From Hyposmocoma kahamanoa (taxonomy: Eukaryota > Arthropoda > Insecta > Lepidoptera > Cosmopterigidae), in NCBI RefSeq assembly GCF_003589595.1, contig NW_020653397.1, positions 1,969,092 to 2,033,091 on the forward strand: a stretch of DNA of 64,000 nt, written 5' to 3'. Positions within the stretch are counted from its first letter, which is position 1. Each line of letters starts with the position of its first letter. The translations under genes and the position numbers were made by a program. The notes beneath the pieces are model-generated. The model had not been told where the DNA came from. It searched no databases and was given only the letters and a program-made list of their open reading frames with translations. Below, piece by piece: positions 24,933 through 35,400 of the stretch.

Positions 24933-25539
24933 ATCGCAATGCTATTACAATAGTGTTGTTGCTCAAAATATGTGAAATTTAATATTATATCAAAACTGAA
25001 CGTAAAACTTGATTCTCTGCACTTCAAAACAACCGTCGATAGAATATTGTAAGAAACAATCAAAAGACATAGGAATGAAACTATTTTTCCGGATTTAAAT
25101 CGCGTATATTTGTTTTTTTGTTTTTTTTTTTTGGTTGACAAGTCAACCGTGACCATGGGACCTGTAAAGGGCCCGAAACGTCGGTTTGTTTGAAAAAACA
25201 AATATACGCGATTTAAATCCGGAAAAATAGTTTCATTCCTATGTATAACAATCGCGAAAACCTAAGAACTCGAATCAAAAGACATTTACTTAACTCAAAA
25301 TTAGACACACTATGTGAGCTAGTTCTGGCCAAAATAATCATTATTGAATACGTGAAAACATGAAATTATTTTTTCCATTTAATTGTTAAATATATTTGAG
25401 AAATTGTTTAAGTGTATATAATAAACTATAACATATACATTTTAATGATTTTTTTGCGGGGAAGTCAGTAATTCGTTTTTCATCGATTCTGAGAAAGTCC
25501 TCCTTTTGAGTTACAACACTATTGTAATAGCAGTGCGAT
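24933..25539 (+). mobile_element. MITE (TIR ...ACTGCTATTACAATAG), interrupted copy
   Basis: Terminal inverted repeats of about 30 bp, ATCGCA(A/C)TGCTATTACAA and TAGTGTTG(T) at the left and the complement at the right (25508-25539). Removing the nested insert at 25071-25272 and one target copy leaves about 390 bp, matching the intact relative at 28213-28611. It is non-coding; superfamily and target duplication are unclear. Confidence 0.8.
25071..25272 (+). mobile_element. Penelope-like fold-back element with 13-bp TSD
   Basis: A 202-bp insert flanked by perfect 13-bp duplications AATCAAAAGACAT (25058-25070 and 25273-25285). Its ends form a perfect 52-bp inverted repeat (25067-25118 against 25193-25244; the outer 4 bp lie in the duplication). 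In the centre are a 7-bp hairpin GGTTGAC-AA-GTCAACC (25133-25148) and GGGCCCGAAACGTCGG. The long, non-integer-family target duplication implies target-primed insertion, and an inverted partial copy of the 3' part at the 5' side is the arrangement seen in Penelope-like retroelements. No protein is encoded. Relatives: 24285, 26925, 27678, 41945, 43165, 44590. Confidence 0.6.
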
Positions 25540-25548
25540 ATATATAAC

Positions 25549-25755
25549 CTTTTTAACCGACTTCAAAAAGGAGGAGGTTCTCAATTGGACTGTATTTTTT
25601 CTATGTATTTTTCATTGAAAAGACTGTAACTCGGTAGTGGTACCGTTTAAATTTGGAGAAAATACCTCTAAGGGTAGCAAGCTAGGGTCTCATGCACTTT
25701 CCTGAAACCGATTCTAATAACTTTTCAGGTTTTTTTTTCATAAAAAAGTTATTTC
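25549..25755 (+). repeat. AACCGAC-type repeat
   Basis: Starts AACCGACTTCAAAAAGGAGG and GGTTCTCAATTGGACTG, and contains AAATTTGGAGAAAATACC and GGGTAGCAAGCTAGGG. Confidence 0.8.
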
Positions 25756-26039
25756 GAGTTTTTTTTTTATGTTATCAATGACAGTAGTGACACATAACTA
25801 TGTAATAATATCGTTTGTCTGTTCGGTGATTAGTTGCACATTCATACGGGCCGCCCTTATGCGTATACACGTAAGTACGTTAAATAATGTGACAAGTAGA
25901 TTGTTACGAATCTATGCACGTGTGCTTTGTTTCTCTAAATGATTACCACTATATTTTAGGAAAAAAAGGTTCTTATAATAACATACAGTGTTCATAAGAT
26001 CCACTGGTTTAATCAAAATATAAAGACGCCTGCCCATTT

Positions 26040-26277
26040 AGTAGCAGTAGACCTCCTTGTAAAAGAGTTCGTCAAGGGAAGAAACTGCCACCTTACCAAT
26101 TTCAGCCGCCTAGCAGTAATGTGAGGATTACTGCGTTAGGGTACTGGTGATTACAGGCGTGACAGACGCAGTGGCAGTACAAAGTTCTGAAAGGTACTGC
26201 AACTGTTACGGATAGGCGTGTTGCATACCACCAGATGCAGAACTATTTCGTCCAATACTTGGTGTTATAAAGAAAAT
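26040..26277 (+). repeat. repeat R copy
   Basis: From AGTAGACCTCCTTGTAAAAG to TTGGTGTTATAAAG, with internal losses around the ACTTGTCAAC and AGATCTTTGCG blocks. Confidence 0.8.
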
Positions 26278-26278
26278 A

Positions 26279-26338
26279 GTTTCAATGCCACTCAGAGTTT
26301 TTAATTGTAAAGATCTGACACACACTGCCACTATTCTG
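26279..26338 (-). repeat. repeat R fragment, inverted next to the preceding copy
   Basis: CAATGCCACTCAGAGTTTTT and AATTGTAAAGATCTGAC are the complement of the repeat R core. It abuts the forward copy at 26040-26277, giving a tail-to-tail pair. Confidence 0.7.
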
Positions 26339-26389
26339 CTTTATTTCATTTCATTTTCGTGACTCGTGTACTAACTACACAATTTTTTT

Positions 26390-26540
26390 TTTAATAATAA
26401 TATATTTATTTCCTTCACACACCACAACCGTAATTAAATATTCTTAAGTAATAAAAGATTTGTTGTCTGTGAAGGCTGGAGCCTAAACTAGGATACCCTG
26501 TGCTATAGATCTCCAGGCCTCCGCCTACGGATAAAGTATC
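26390..26540. repeat. dispersed repeat (GGCTGGAGCCTAAACTAGGA type)
   Basis: Shares a TAATAATA...TTATTTAT start and a TATAGATCTCCAGGCCTCC end with 50660-50815 (ACAGATCTCCAGGCTCCC). Probably an antisense LINE 3' region. Confidence 0.5.
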
Positions 26541-26627
26541 AATAAAACATTATCTCATATATCTCATAGAATGATTGCTATGAGAGAAAGCTATGCTGTA
26601 ATATTGGCGAAATAAAATATTTCGAAT

Positions 26628-26770
26628 TTGAAGGGTAAGGGTGCTGGTGACATTACAAATCTTTGTGATTTAAAGCTCTGAGTGGCACTGCAACTGTTAT
26701 GGACAGGCGTGTGGCTTACCACCAGGCGCACGACTTGTTCGTCCCGTCACTTGATATTGTAAAAAAAAGA
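26628..26770 (+). repeat. repeat R copy, 3' part
   Basis: Keeps GAAGGGTAAGGGTGCTGGTG, then jumps to the TTTGTGATTTAAAGCTCTG block and continues to CCCGTCACTTGATATTGTAA plus an A tail. Confidence 0.85.
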
Positions 26771-26924
26771 ATTTGAACTGCCACCGCGCCATTGACATGC
26801 AACTGTCAAAGATAGTTCGCAATTCGTGGACAACGTGTAAAATTCGCGATCGATGAACTACGATCTAAATCCTCTCTTTAGAATGTATATATAGGAAAAA
26901 CAAAATCCAGTCAGCCGCTACCAC

Positions 26925-26995
26925 GTGACCTGTAAAAGGCCAGAACCGTTAGTTTGAGAAAACACATATACGCGATTTAAGATCCGAAAAACCGA
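26925..26995 (+). repeat. Penelope-like repeat fragment
   Basis: Contains GTGACCTGTAAAAGGCCAGA, CACATATACGCGATTTAAG and ATCCGAAAAAC, colinear with 25150-25225. It abuts an AACCGAC-type repeat at 26990. Confidence 0.6.
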
Positions 26996-27173
26996 CCTGA
27001 AAAGTTCGTGGAAACCGGCTTCATCCCCTAATTTGCCACCTTCAGAGGCGGGATATTTTTTCAAATTTAAATGGGTAACCTCTTTGTAACAAAAAAATAA
27101 TCAACAAAATCGGTCCCCGAAAAATAAAGAATACAGACGAATTGAAAAACCTCCTTTTTTACAGTCGGTTAAA
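26990..27173 (-). repeat. AACCGAC-type repeat
   Basis: Opens AAAAACCGACCTGAAAAGTT and closes CCTCCTTTTTTACAGTCGGT, so both ends carry the inverted CCGAC terminus. The middle has GCTTCATCCCCTAATTTGCC and AATTTAAATGGGTAACC. Confidence 0.8.
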
Positions 27174-28212
27174 ATGTTTTGTACCTTTAATGTACTTAGC
27201 TTATAAATTGTACCTAAATATACCATTATACTAAATTACAATACCTACCTAGTTTAAAAGACACCTCTATAAAACCCTAACTTCGTAATTTATTGACAAC
27301 TGGGAATTGGAATTTCCCCTACCCTTTATTGTATTTAATAGTTTCATAAACCTAGTTATTACAACCGTCCCTCAGCAATCCAGGTGCCCTAGGTTTAGAC
27401 AAAATTATAACTTAGTCTGAACGATTGTCTGGAATATTAGTTGGGTTAATTACTAGCTATTATGCGGTTTCTCTTGAAGGGGTTCATAGGTTTTATATTA
27501 AACTTACGGTGAGAGATATAATGACTAATAAAGACAAAGTCATCTAATGATATGTGACAGCCATACCCATTACCGTGTCAAACTAAGGGATTACCTGTAC
27601 TATGAGTACCAGAGGACCAGAATGCACTCCGGCGCACCACCCAGAAAACCTAGACTAGAACCAATTCAGAATAGTTCTTAGATTTTCGTGATTATTACAC
27701 AATGGAAATAAAACTATTTCTTCAGATCTAAATTAATGTTGTACGTCACTTGTTGATGACTAAAACAATTAAAAGAAACAAAAGTTTATCTCAGTAAAGA
27801 AAATATTATAATTTGTTTGAATTTTTTGTTGGTAAAAGTTTTTGAACAATTAATTAATTCAATAATTATTTGTCTCTACTACCAATTACCAATTACTATC
27901 TAACAAAATATGTACCTATAATATACAAATATAATACATGTATAATAATAGTTATAGATATAAAAATGCAATATCTATGTCAATTGATTATGTTTTAAGT
28001 TTGAAATGTTCCTATCCAATTAGTTTAATCTGCTACTCCCTGTCAGGGTATCACATGTATGTACCTATTATAATTTTTAACTTATAAACATATACTATAC
28101 ATATTAATTGCAATAAATGAATATGGCTTTACCGTCTCAGTCACCAGAGCCCCATATCTGCTAATTTTCTTAAAACCACATTGTAATTCCATTGCGACTC
28201 GAGTGAGATTAT
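27174..28212. other. AT-rich intron with two repeat fragments
   Basis: 27678-27737 is a reversed Penelope-like fragment (CTTAGATTTTCGTGATTATT and AACTATTTCTTCAGATC). 28030-28125 resembles a LINE 3' end (CTCCCTGTCAGGGTATCAC ... GCAATAAATGAAT), similar to 61305-61402. Nothing else recognised. Confidence 0.5.
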
Positions 28213-28611
28213 ATCCCACTGCTATTACAATAGTGTTGTAACTCCAAATGCTTGAAATTCAATATTATACCATTTCTGTACGTAAAATTTGTTTCTTTAC
28301 ACGTCAATAAAATTGTCGTTAAAATATTGTAGGAAACCATTAAAATATATCCAAACCCAGAATGAGACAAACGTTTTGTGAGCTAGTTCTGGATAAAACA
28401 GTAGTCCTTACTAAAAATATGAAATTATTTTTTTACTTTTATTTTCAAATATACTTCTAATTGGCAAATAGGAGTTGTTTAGATGTCTAATAAATTTTAA
28501 ACCTATACATAAATTATAATAATCTTTCACGGGAACTGAGTAAATAGTTTTTCAGCTATTCTGAATAAATTCACAATTTGAGTTAATACACTATTGTATT
28601 GGCAGTGCGAT
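28213..28611 (+). mobile_element. MITE (TIR ...ACTGCTATTACAATAG), intact copy
   Basis: The left end is ATCCCACTGCTATTACAATA, the right end is CACTATTGTATTGGCAGTGC-GAT; these are imperfect inverted repeats of about 30 bp. The interior matches 24933-25539 apart from the nested insert (GTGAGCTAGTTCTGG and TGAAATTATTTTTT shared). It is non-coding. Confidence 0.82.
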
Positions 28612-29084
28612 ATGCAAAGTATCTATTGAATATGGCGATTTTCTTGCAAAATTTCGAGGTAAGTTAGTTTTCCTAATTCAGAAATTGTTCCTAATTTAGA
28701 AAATTCGATTTCCTTTCACTTAGTCATACATATATTTAAATGGGTGTGGTGATACAATGTTCATTGTAACAATATTTAAATAAATAGAAAATGAATAAGT
28801 TTGTTTCTATATTACGTAACCACTATGCAATTTTATCACAACCTTTGGAAAATACATATGTAAGATATGCATTGAAGAGCTATTTATAAACGTTGAATTT
28901 ATTCCTATATCTCTTGGAATGGCCGTTTGTAGCTTATATGCCACGATCAACTCTATCAAGAATACCTAGGTCATTAATATGCTAAGTGTACAGGCTTAAA
29001 ACATGTAAATGTATATATTTTTATAGGCTAGATATGAGTCTAGGTTTATTAGAATTTTTTTTATAAAAAATGTGTGCGCATTTG

Positions 29085-29390
29085 ACCTTTATATCCTGAC
29101 GGAAAGTGACGATGAGGTCGACGATGGCGCACACACCTAAATAATGCCTATTCACTCTCGCCTTGAAAAGGCCCAAGTTATAACGTTCAGACTCGTTCGC
29201 CACATAAATGTGAAAGCGTAACTCTTCAAAATTTTGGCATACCCACAACATAGGGGTCGAACCCAAGCCTACGCCTAGTCCCCCGGTGATGGAAAGGGGA
29301 AAGCGGAATTAAATCGTGTAATTCCGTCGCACACTCTCCGTGATATATCCTGTAAAACACCGATAAGCAGGCAACCTTACGGCGTTATAT
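29085..29390. repeat. dispersed repeat, relative of 19265-19635
   Basis: Order of shared blocks: GATGAGGTCGACGATGGCGC, TAATGCCTATTCACTCTCGC, GTCGCACACTCTCCGTGATA and GATAAGCAGGCAACCTTACG. Confidence 0.6.
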
Positions 29391-29584
29391 AAAATTTTTA
29401 GTAATTGTATATAACAAAGGGATTTGTAGCGACTCGCTACAGACACTTTATACACGCACAACTGAGATGATTTAAAATTAATACACTTGGAGCCCCGATC
29501 TCATGGTAACATCTGTGACGGTACAGTCATCAACCAGTTACGTCTAATCACATCTACAATCACGGCTATACTGTTGCAAGGTGA

Positions 29585-29777
29585 TGACAGTAGAGCTCGT
29601 TGTAAAAGATATCGTCCAGAGAAGTACTGCCACCTTATCTATTTAATATCTTCTGTATCTTATTTGTAAGGGTGCTGGTGAAATTACAGGCGCATGGGCC
29701 TTGTCGACTTATGTCTCAGGGTGACCACCAAACGCACGACCTGTTCGTCCGGCCATTTTATATTACAAAAAAAAGGT
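29585..29777 (+). repeat. repeat R copy with core deleted
   Basis: The 5' end (CAGTAGAGCTCGTTGTAAAA) and 3' end (CGCACGACCTGTTCGTCC then A tail) are present. The TTTAAAGCTCTGAG core is lost between GTCTCAGGGTGAC and CACCAAACGC. Confidence 0.8.
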
Positions 29778-30435
29778 ATTAGTAATTCATGAAATACAAC
29801 TATTTGAACTTTAATGTTAGATTTTGTTATGACTTTGAACAATAGCTTAAAGAAAAGCTTGTGGCCTTGGCGAAAGTAAAAGAAGGGCTCGGTTTATATA
29901 AATTTATTAGAAGTAGAAAATGAGAGAAAAAGAAAAGGGAACGGCTATGTAACAAAAACTGTACAATGACATAAAAAAGTATGACATAAAAACCATTAAA
30001 AAACCGCTCCCTTCTAGTATTAAACTAGTAAGTCCAGGCACTTACCCCAAGAGTGCCTGTATATATTCAATGCTTTTTCGAAGTCAGTTTTTGTTTACTA
30101 TGTTCGTTACATTTAAGTTTTTTTTCTTATTAGGGGCCAAGAAAATTACGAACGAATTTTCGTTTTATTGTGTCAAATGTGAAATACTTTGTTTTTTTAT
30201 TATTAAAAGTAGATTATTTTACGTTCACGAAATCATTAATAAACTACGTACATTTTAAATCCCACACCAGTATCATATAATAGTATGTTGATACCGGTAA
30301 ATACTGCACCTTACTGATAGAGTTAATGTGTAATAATTTTAGATAGCAAACAAAAAATAAAATAATATCGATATATTTAATACGCGAGATTCGCACCCAG
30401 ATTAAACCTACAAGTGAATAGTTTTTAAGTTATAT
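29778..30435. other. AT-rich intron, nothing recognised
   Basis: Contains only AT-rich single-copy-looking DNA. A 62-codon Phe/Lys-rich open frame at 30070 has no family features. Confidence 0.35.
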
Positions 30436-30531
30436 TGACAAGTCCCATGTGACTGTAACTTCACCAGCAACCTGACTCTTCAAAACCGGAACACATTACA
30501 GCTTGGAAATAGGTAAGATGGTCGTACTTCA
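30436..30531 (-). repeat. repeat R fragment, middle part
   Basis: Complement of the block from TACCTATTTCCAAGCTGTAA to ACATGGGACTTGTCAA. Confidence 0.75.
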
Positions 30532-31499
30532 AATTGCCAATAGCCTCACCAATCAATATTCTTAACTGATATTATTACAAATTATAAATAATGGTAAATT
30601 AGTAAGTACTACAATTTATGTATATGCTCACGCGCATGTATACGTTAAAACAGAATTGATTTCTTATAATGAAATAAATTAAACACGATTCAATTAATCT
30701 CTTTAGAACGAATCAAGTATTTTTTATAGCGCATAAAAAGTTACAACAACAAATGTAGAAAACGGTTAACGTATAAATTTATTCTCTATTGAATGACTAA
30801 TTTGTTTTATGTTAGAAAAAACTTTCTTTTTTTTCTAAAAAGGATCTCTAATTCGGTAGCTAACGTCCGTTTGGATTAACGGTATAATAACATTATCGAT
30901 AATACGATAATTATTATAAAATTATCAAACACAGATACGGAAACATGTGTATATGTGCAAGCTAAACTAAATCCGTTACTTTGCGATAATCTAAAAACGA
31001 GGACGACTTCATGGTTTTTCAAGAAAAATTAAAAACAAACATCTTTGTTTCATAATTTTTCCTTAATGGTTTCAATTTAAATTAACGCAAAAAACGTAAA
31101 CTTTGTTTACAATTACAGTACATACGTATAGACCAAAACTTACTTTTAAAAAACCAAAATAAACAATAAAATTTTCCATAATGGCCGCTCCGGAAAAGCG
31201 CGCGGAGGTTTATTTTTTTCAATGGCTCACGCACGTGATAAGCGCTAAAACTGCCTTTACAATTTTAGGGCACATTTTCTTTGCATGAAATTTACATTAC
31301 ATCGCATTATTTGTATACAGATTATTTTATAATGAAAACATGTCAGGCAATGTACTATGTGTCGTATAGTCCGGAGGGGTGAAAACTAGCGTTTGACCAA
31401 TCAAACAATAGAAAAGAAGGGGTAGTTAAAAATTATAGTGCCGGAACATAGCGGGTAAAAATATTAGAGTTGAGTCATGGATTTTTTTTATGATATAGA
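30532..31499. other. AT-rich intron, nothing recognised
   Basis: Single-copy-looking, with a small GC-rich patch at 31180-31250. No gene or known repeat. Confidence 0.35.
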
Positions 31500-31680
31500 G
31501 ACGGGACAAAAAAGTCGTGCGGTGGTAAGCGGTACGCCTGACATCCATGACAGTTGCAGTGCCACTCAGAGCTCAAAATCGCAAAAATCTGGAGTTCACA
31601 ACCACTGCGCCCGTCACTCTGAGATGTGTCAAGGCTGTAATTTCACCAACTCCCTTCAAAATTGGAAAGCAGTAATGTGA
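31500..31680 (-). repeat. repeat R copy, 3' two-thirds
   Basis: Contains GTTGCAGTGCCACTCAGAGC and ACTGCGCCCGTCACTCTGAG in reverse orientation, ending at AAAGCAGTAATGTGA. Confidence 0.82.
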
Positions 31681-31689
31681 AAAACAAAC

Positions 31690-31925
31690 GATCTTTATTT
31701 CACAGGTAAGCAAATTACACTTTAAAATTGTCATACTGTTTAAACTCTACTGCTCATTCGTTAGACAGATGTCCCTGAGAAGAATGAGCAAGAAACTCTA
31801 GGGGTTGCACTTTGGTAATATACATCTGAATGCATTTATCATTACAATATTTAATTTAAACATCTTAGATCGAGGATACCTGAAAGAGGTAAACGGGTCA
31901 CTACCGCGGATTTTTTACATCCACT
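31690..31925 (-). repeat. LINE 3' untranslated region fragment (type A)
   Basis: Highly similar to 21945-22170 in the same orientation: CTACTGCTCATTCGTTAGAC, AATGAGCAAGAAACTCTAGG and GTCACTACCGCGGATTTTT. Confidence 0.7.
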
Positions 31926-31989
31926 ACTATTATCTATAATATATTATATAGAGAACTTTCTATATGTTATTTTCAGTGTAGAAAGAACA

Positions 31990-32447
31990 ATTATTTCCAG
32001 GGAAGTACTGTTCCATGGTAACCTATCACAAAGTCGGCATTTTTTTTGTCCGAAATAACGTTTGTTCGAATTTTCATTAAACCGAAAACCGAATTATAAC
32101 GAAACAGTTGTTCTTTCAGGATATGTTGAATGTTTATCGCAAAGACACGATTAGGTTCGGTTAGGTTAGGTTAAGTTAAAAACATTTTCCTCTCAAATTA
32201 CTTTCCAGGTTGTGAAATTTCTGGAAAATGTCATCTGGTAGGTAACCCTGTTCCATACTTAACTCTGCCGCCTAAAAGGGTAATATTGCTTTTGAAACCA
32301 ATAGCACATTGAACTTGTCAACTTTCTCTGTCTCAGGGTGACAGGCGCAATAGCGGTACCCTCAGGTATTTGCAATTTTAAGATTTAAATGACAATGCCA
32401 CTGTTATGGGTGGACTTTTCGCTTACCACTAAGCATACGACAGGGAA
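31990..32447 (+). repeat. repeat R copy split by a MITE
   Basis: The 5' piece ends TTCCAGGGAAGTACTGTTCCA. The element resumes after the MITE at 32017-32247 with ACTTAACTCTGCCGCC, then TCTCAGGGTGACAGGCGCAA and GGACTTTTCGCTTACCAC. The target duplication is made from repeat R sequence, proving the order of events. Confidence 0.8.
32017..32247 (+). mobile_element. MITE with 9-bp TSD, inserted in repeat R (231 bp)
   Basis: Terminal inverted repeats GGT(A/T)ACCTA(T/C)CA at both ends, flanked by perfect 9-bp duplications CTGTTCCAT (32008-32016 and 32248-32256). The interior has GTCCGAAATAACGTTTGTTC, TTTATCGCAAAGACACG and GGTTAGGTTAGGTTAAG. A 9-bp duplication suggests a Mutator-like or Merlin-like transposase in trans; this is inference. 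Relatives: 8122-8378 and 7620-7765. Confidence 0.85.
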
Positions 32448-35400
32448 ATTCTTCGCTAAGGAAGGCCTTTGATCCTAGTTGAAATATTCCAAATAAACAT
32501 AGAGCATTATACACATAACTGTGTAAAACAACGCTACTTAAATAAAAAACAATAGAAACAGTTTTATATATATTAAAATTAATATTTATAAAGATAAATA
32601 ATGGCCGCTTGTATTAATAAGGGATTCAAGAAAGAATTAAACTAGAAAATCACAAGTATCTATTGTTTAGTTTACATACCTACAGCATTCCGTATCATAC
32701 AATCGGTATACAGATTAAATAGGTACTTACTTAACCTGAAAACATACTGAAATTAGATACCTACTTAACGTTAAGGGTTTGACCGGAGCCTCCATAAAGG
32801 TTAACGTCAAGAAAGTTAATTTAATCTTTAACCTAAAGAACACTCTGACGCATCAAGACTTATTAGTTAAATGAAAAACATAATCTCAACTTAAAATGGG
32901 CACATTTTTTAACTTTGATAAAACGCCTCTGCAGTTTGATCGAGCACTTCTTATTTATCGAATTGTTTATCGTAAACAACCTTCGTAAACGTCCCGTTAC
33001 TTTAACCGAGCTTTGTAAACTTAAACCTACGCAACTACATAATCTGAAAAAAGCTCAGATAGAGTCATTGTTAATGTGGAATCTACGATTTAAATTTCGA
33101 ATTCATAGCGAAAGTTATGGCTTTCCAATGGAGATTGTTTAGCAGCGGAATTCCCTCCACTCAGCCAGCTCTCTCGTAAATGTTAACACAAAGGGACGGT
33201 TCAATGTTTTGGAGACGTCACGATCAATCAAAGGCTCATGTTGGTCGCACGCCGCCATGACACAGTTCTGGAACGCGCTGACGTCATCTGTTGTAGGCGT
33301 TTGTCACATTACATGTGGTATCGAGCTTCACAAACGCGTCTCGACCACCATACTGATTTTGAATGTAAACTTAACGCGTATACAGAATAAAATAAGGTTG
33401 TAGTTAGTATGCAACAGCTATACTGCAGACGGCGAAATAAAAAATATTTTCTCATAAATTTTTAGGTCAACACCCATTCGCATTCCATCACGTATGAAGG
33501 GATGGGGGTAATTAAAATTCTATAATGATCACTTTGACACCCCTAGCCTTTGAAAAAAGTACAAAAACGACATACCTTTAAAATTAGTTATTCGACAGTA
33601 TAAGATAACTTGCGAATATAATGTCAAGCTGTCAACTTTTTTTTTAAAGAAATGTCTTTAGTTAAAACGGTACACCTTTAGACTTTCGCAACTATTTGCA
33701 ATGGAATAAAAACAATGGGATTCATGTATCAAAATTGGTAAAGAAACTCCGTTGTATTAGAAGGATTGCTCCAAAACTTTTCAAATATAGTCTCCGTATA
33801 TGGGCTCTAAGCTATCCTGGCCACAAAATATGTAATGACTACCTTTTGACGTCTTGAAAGCCGGTTCCAAAATTAAATGATACGTTTTAAAAATGGAATC
33901 GCTCAGTCCCGCCTTTTTTCCTCCGAGATAACCTTTAGTCCATTTGGGTTGCCATAACGAAAAAATAAGCATCGTACGTTTTAATTTTTTTAAATGACAT
34001 TCTTGTGGTTTTTTCTCGCTGGGAATCTTCGCTGGTGTAATAAGTTGTTTTCGAACGGGCGTGTTTTTGCGGGCCGTATGGTTTTGTTTCTAAATTCAGA
34101 GTGCGAGTTGGATTTGGTTGGTTACTCTTTGTCGTGGGCCTTGGGTATTCATCACGTCAAACACTGATGAGTTTCGAGTGCCTGTTGCGGCAATTATACC
34201 GCTGATATTAATCGCTTCAGTTATTTAAATTTTTCTCGAATGCGCCGGTGGGTAACGTTTTTACGACCTGCGGTTTCGAGATTAGTGTAGGTTGATTCTG
34301 AGAAGTAAAAATTAACTCACTTGCGGTGACTATGAGTAAACTGTACGAACGATATGGTGGAGGTGTATAGCATTTTTAAATATTTCTGGTTTGGGAACGA
34401 CTTTACACAATAAAACATATCGTTGGTGCGTAGGCCAATCTCACGATCGTGTATTCTTTTTATTTCAACTTAAAACTTTTGAACGGAATAATAAACAAAA
34501 ATAGTTAAAGAAGCAGCCAAAAACCCTAACCATGCCGTTTAAAAAGCTAAAATAGGACGATACTTCGAACACAGACGGTTGGGGAAGACAGCGTCACTTG
34601 CACCCGACACGGGGTGGGCCGTGACAAACGCCACCCTTATAGCGCCCGTCCTTCTCGCACTCGCCACGCAGCCCACATGTCCCTGTCACTGTCATCTGGC
34701 GACGCAACACGTCTAGGGGCACCAGAAGCGATTCGAAACAGTGAATAATACATTATAAGCGCTCACATTACCTAATAATAATAAATAGATAACTGGCTGG
34801 TATGATAATCGAGCTTCGGGTAGCACAAGTGCTGTGTTTTTGAATTCAAAAAGCGACCCTAGAAATACGATAAACCGCCAATGTGAAGTAGGCAGCAATC
34901 ACTCAGGTGTGCTTTTAAGTATTCTTCAAATTGATAGTGGTAAATCAGGCATCGTTAGCCCGCGACGACGACGTCGTATCGAATTTTACTGCGCGTTCGA
35001 CCCGTACGTAATACGACCGTAAAAGTTAGAAAATTCTTTATATGGCACTGTGTGGAATTGAGACGGCTTGACGGATGAGGGCCCGCCGCATCGACAGTGG
35101 CCACTTAAATTTAACAGTATAACGTTATAGCGGGCGCTAGTCATAAATTCCGCTTCATTCATGACACTGCAGCGTAAGAGTCCCAAGAATGCTTCATGCG
35201 TTTGTTTCTCGACCATAAATACTAATAAAACGGCCTCGTTACTGGGACAGTTCGAAAATCGGGCACACGACTTCTTAACGACACCTATTAGGGATCTTCT
35301 GTCTGGTCGATTTAATTGAAAAATTGTATCCAGAGCGTTGCAAGAGTTGTATCCGACTGCCGCGCCGGATGCGGGCCCAGACGTCCATTATTCCATTTGC

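Noticed and set aside
24914..25201. 95-codon minus-strand ORF
   Set aside because: It runs across the junction of a MITE and a nested fold-back element; the reading is an accident of repeat sequence.
31990..32447. A single unusual long variant of repeat R
   Set aside because: The extra 231 bp has its own TIRs and a 9-bp target duplication, so it is a separate nested MITE.
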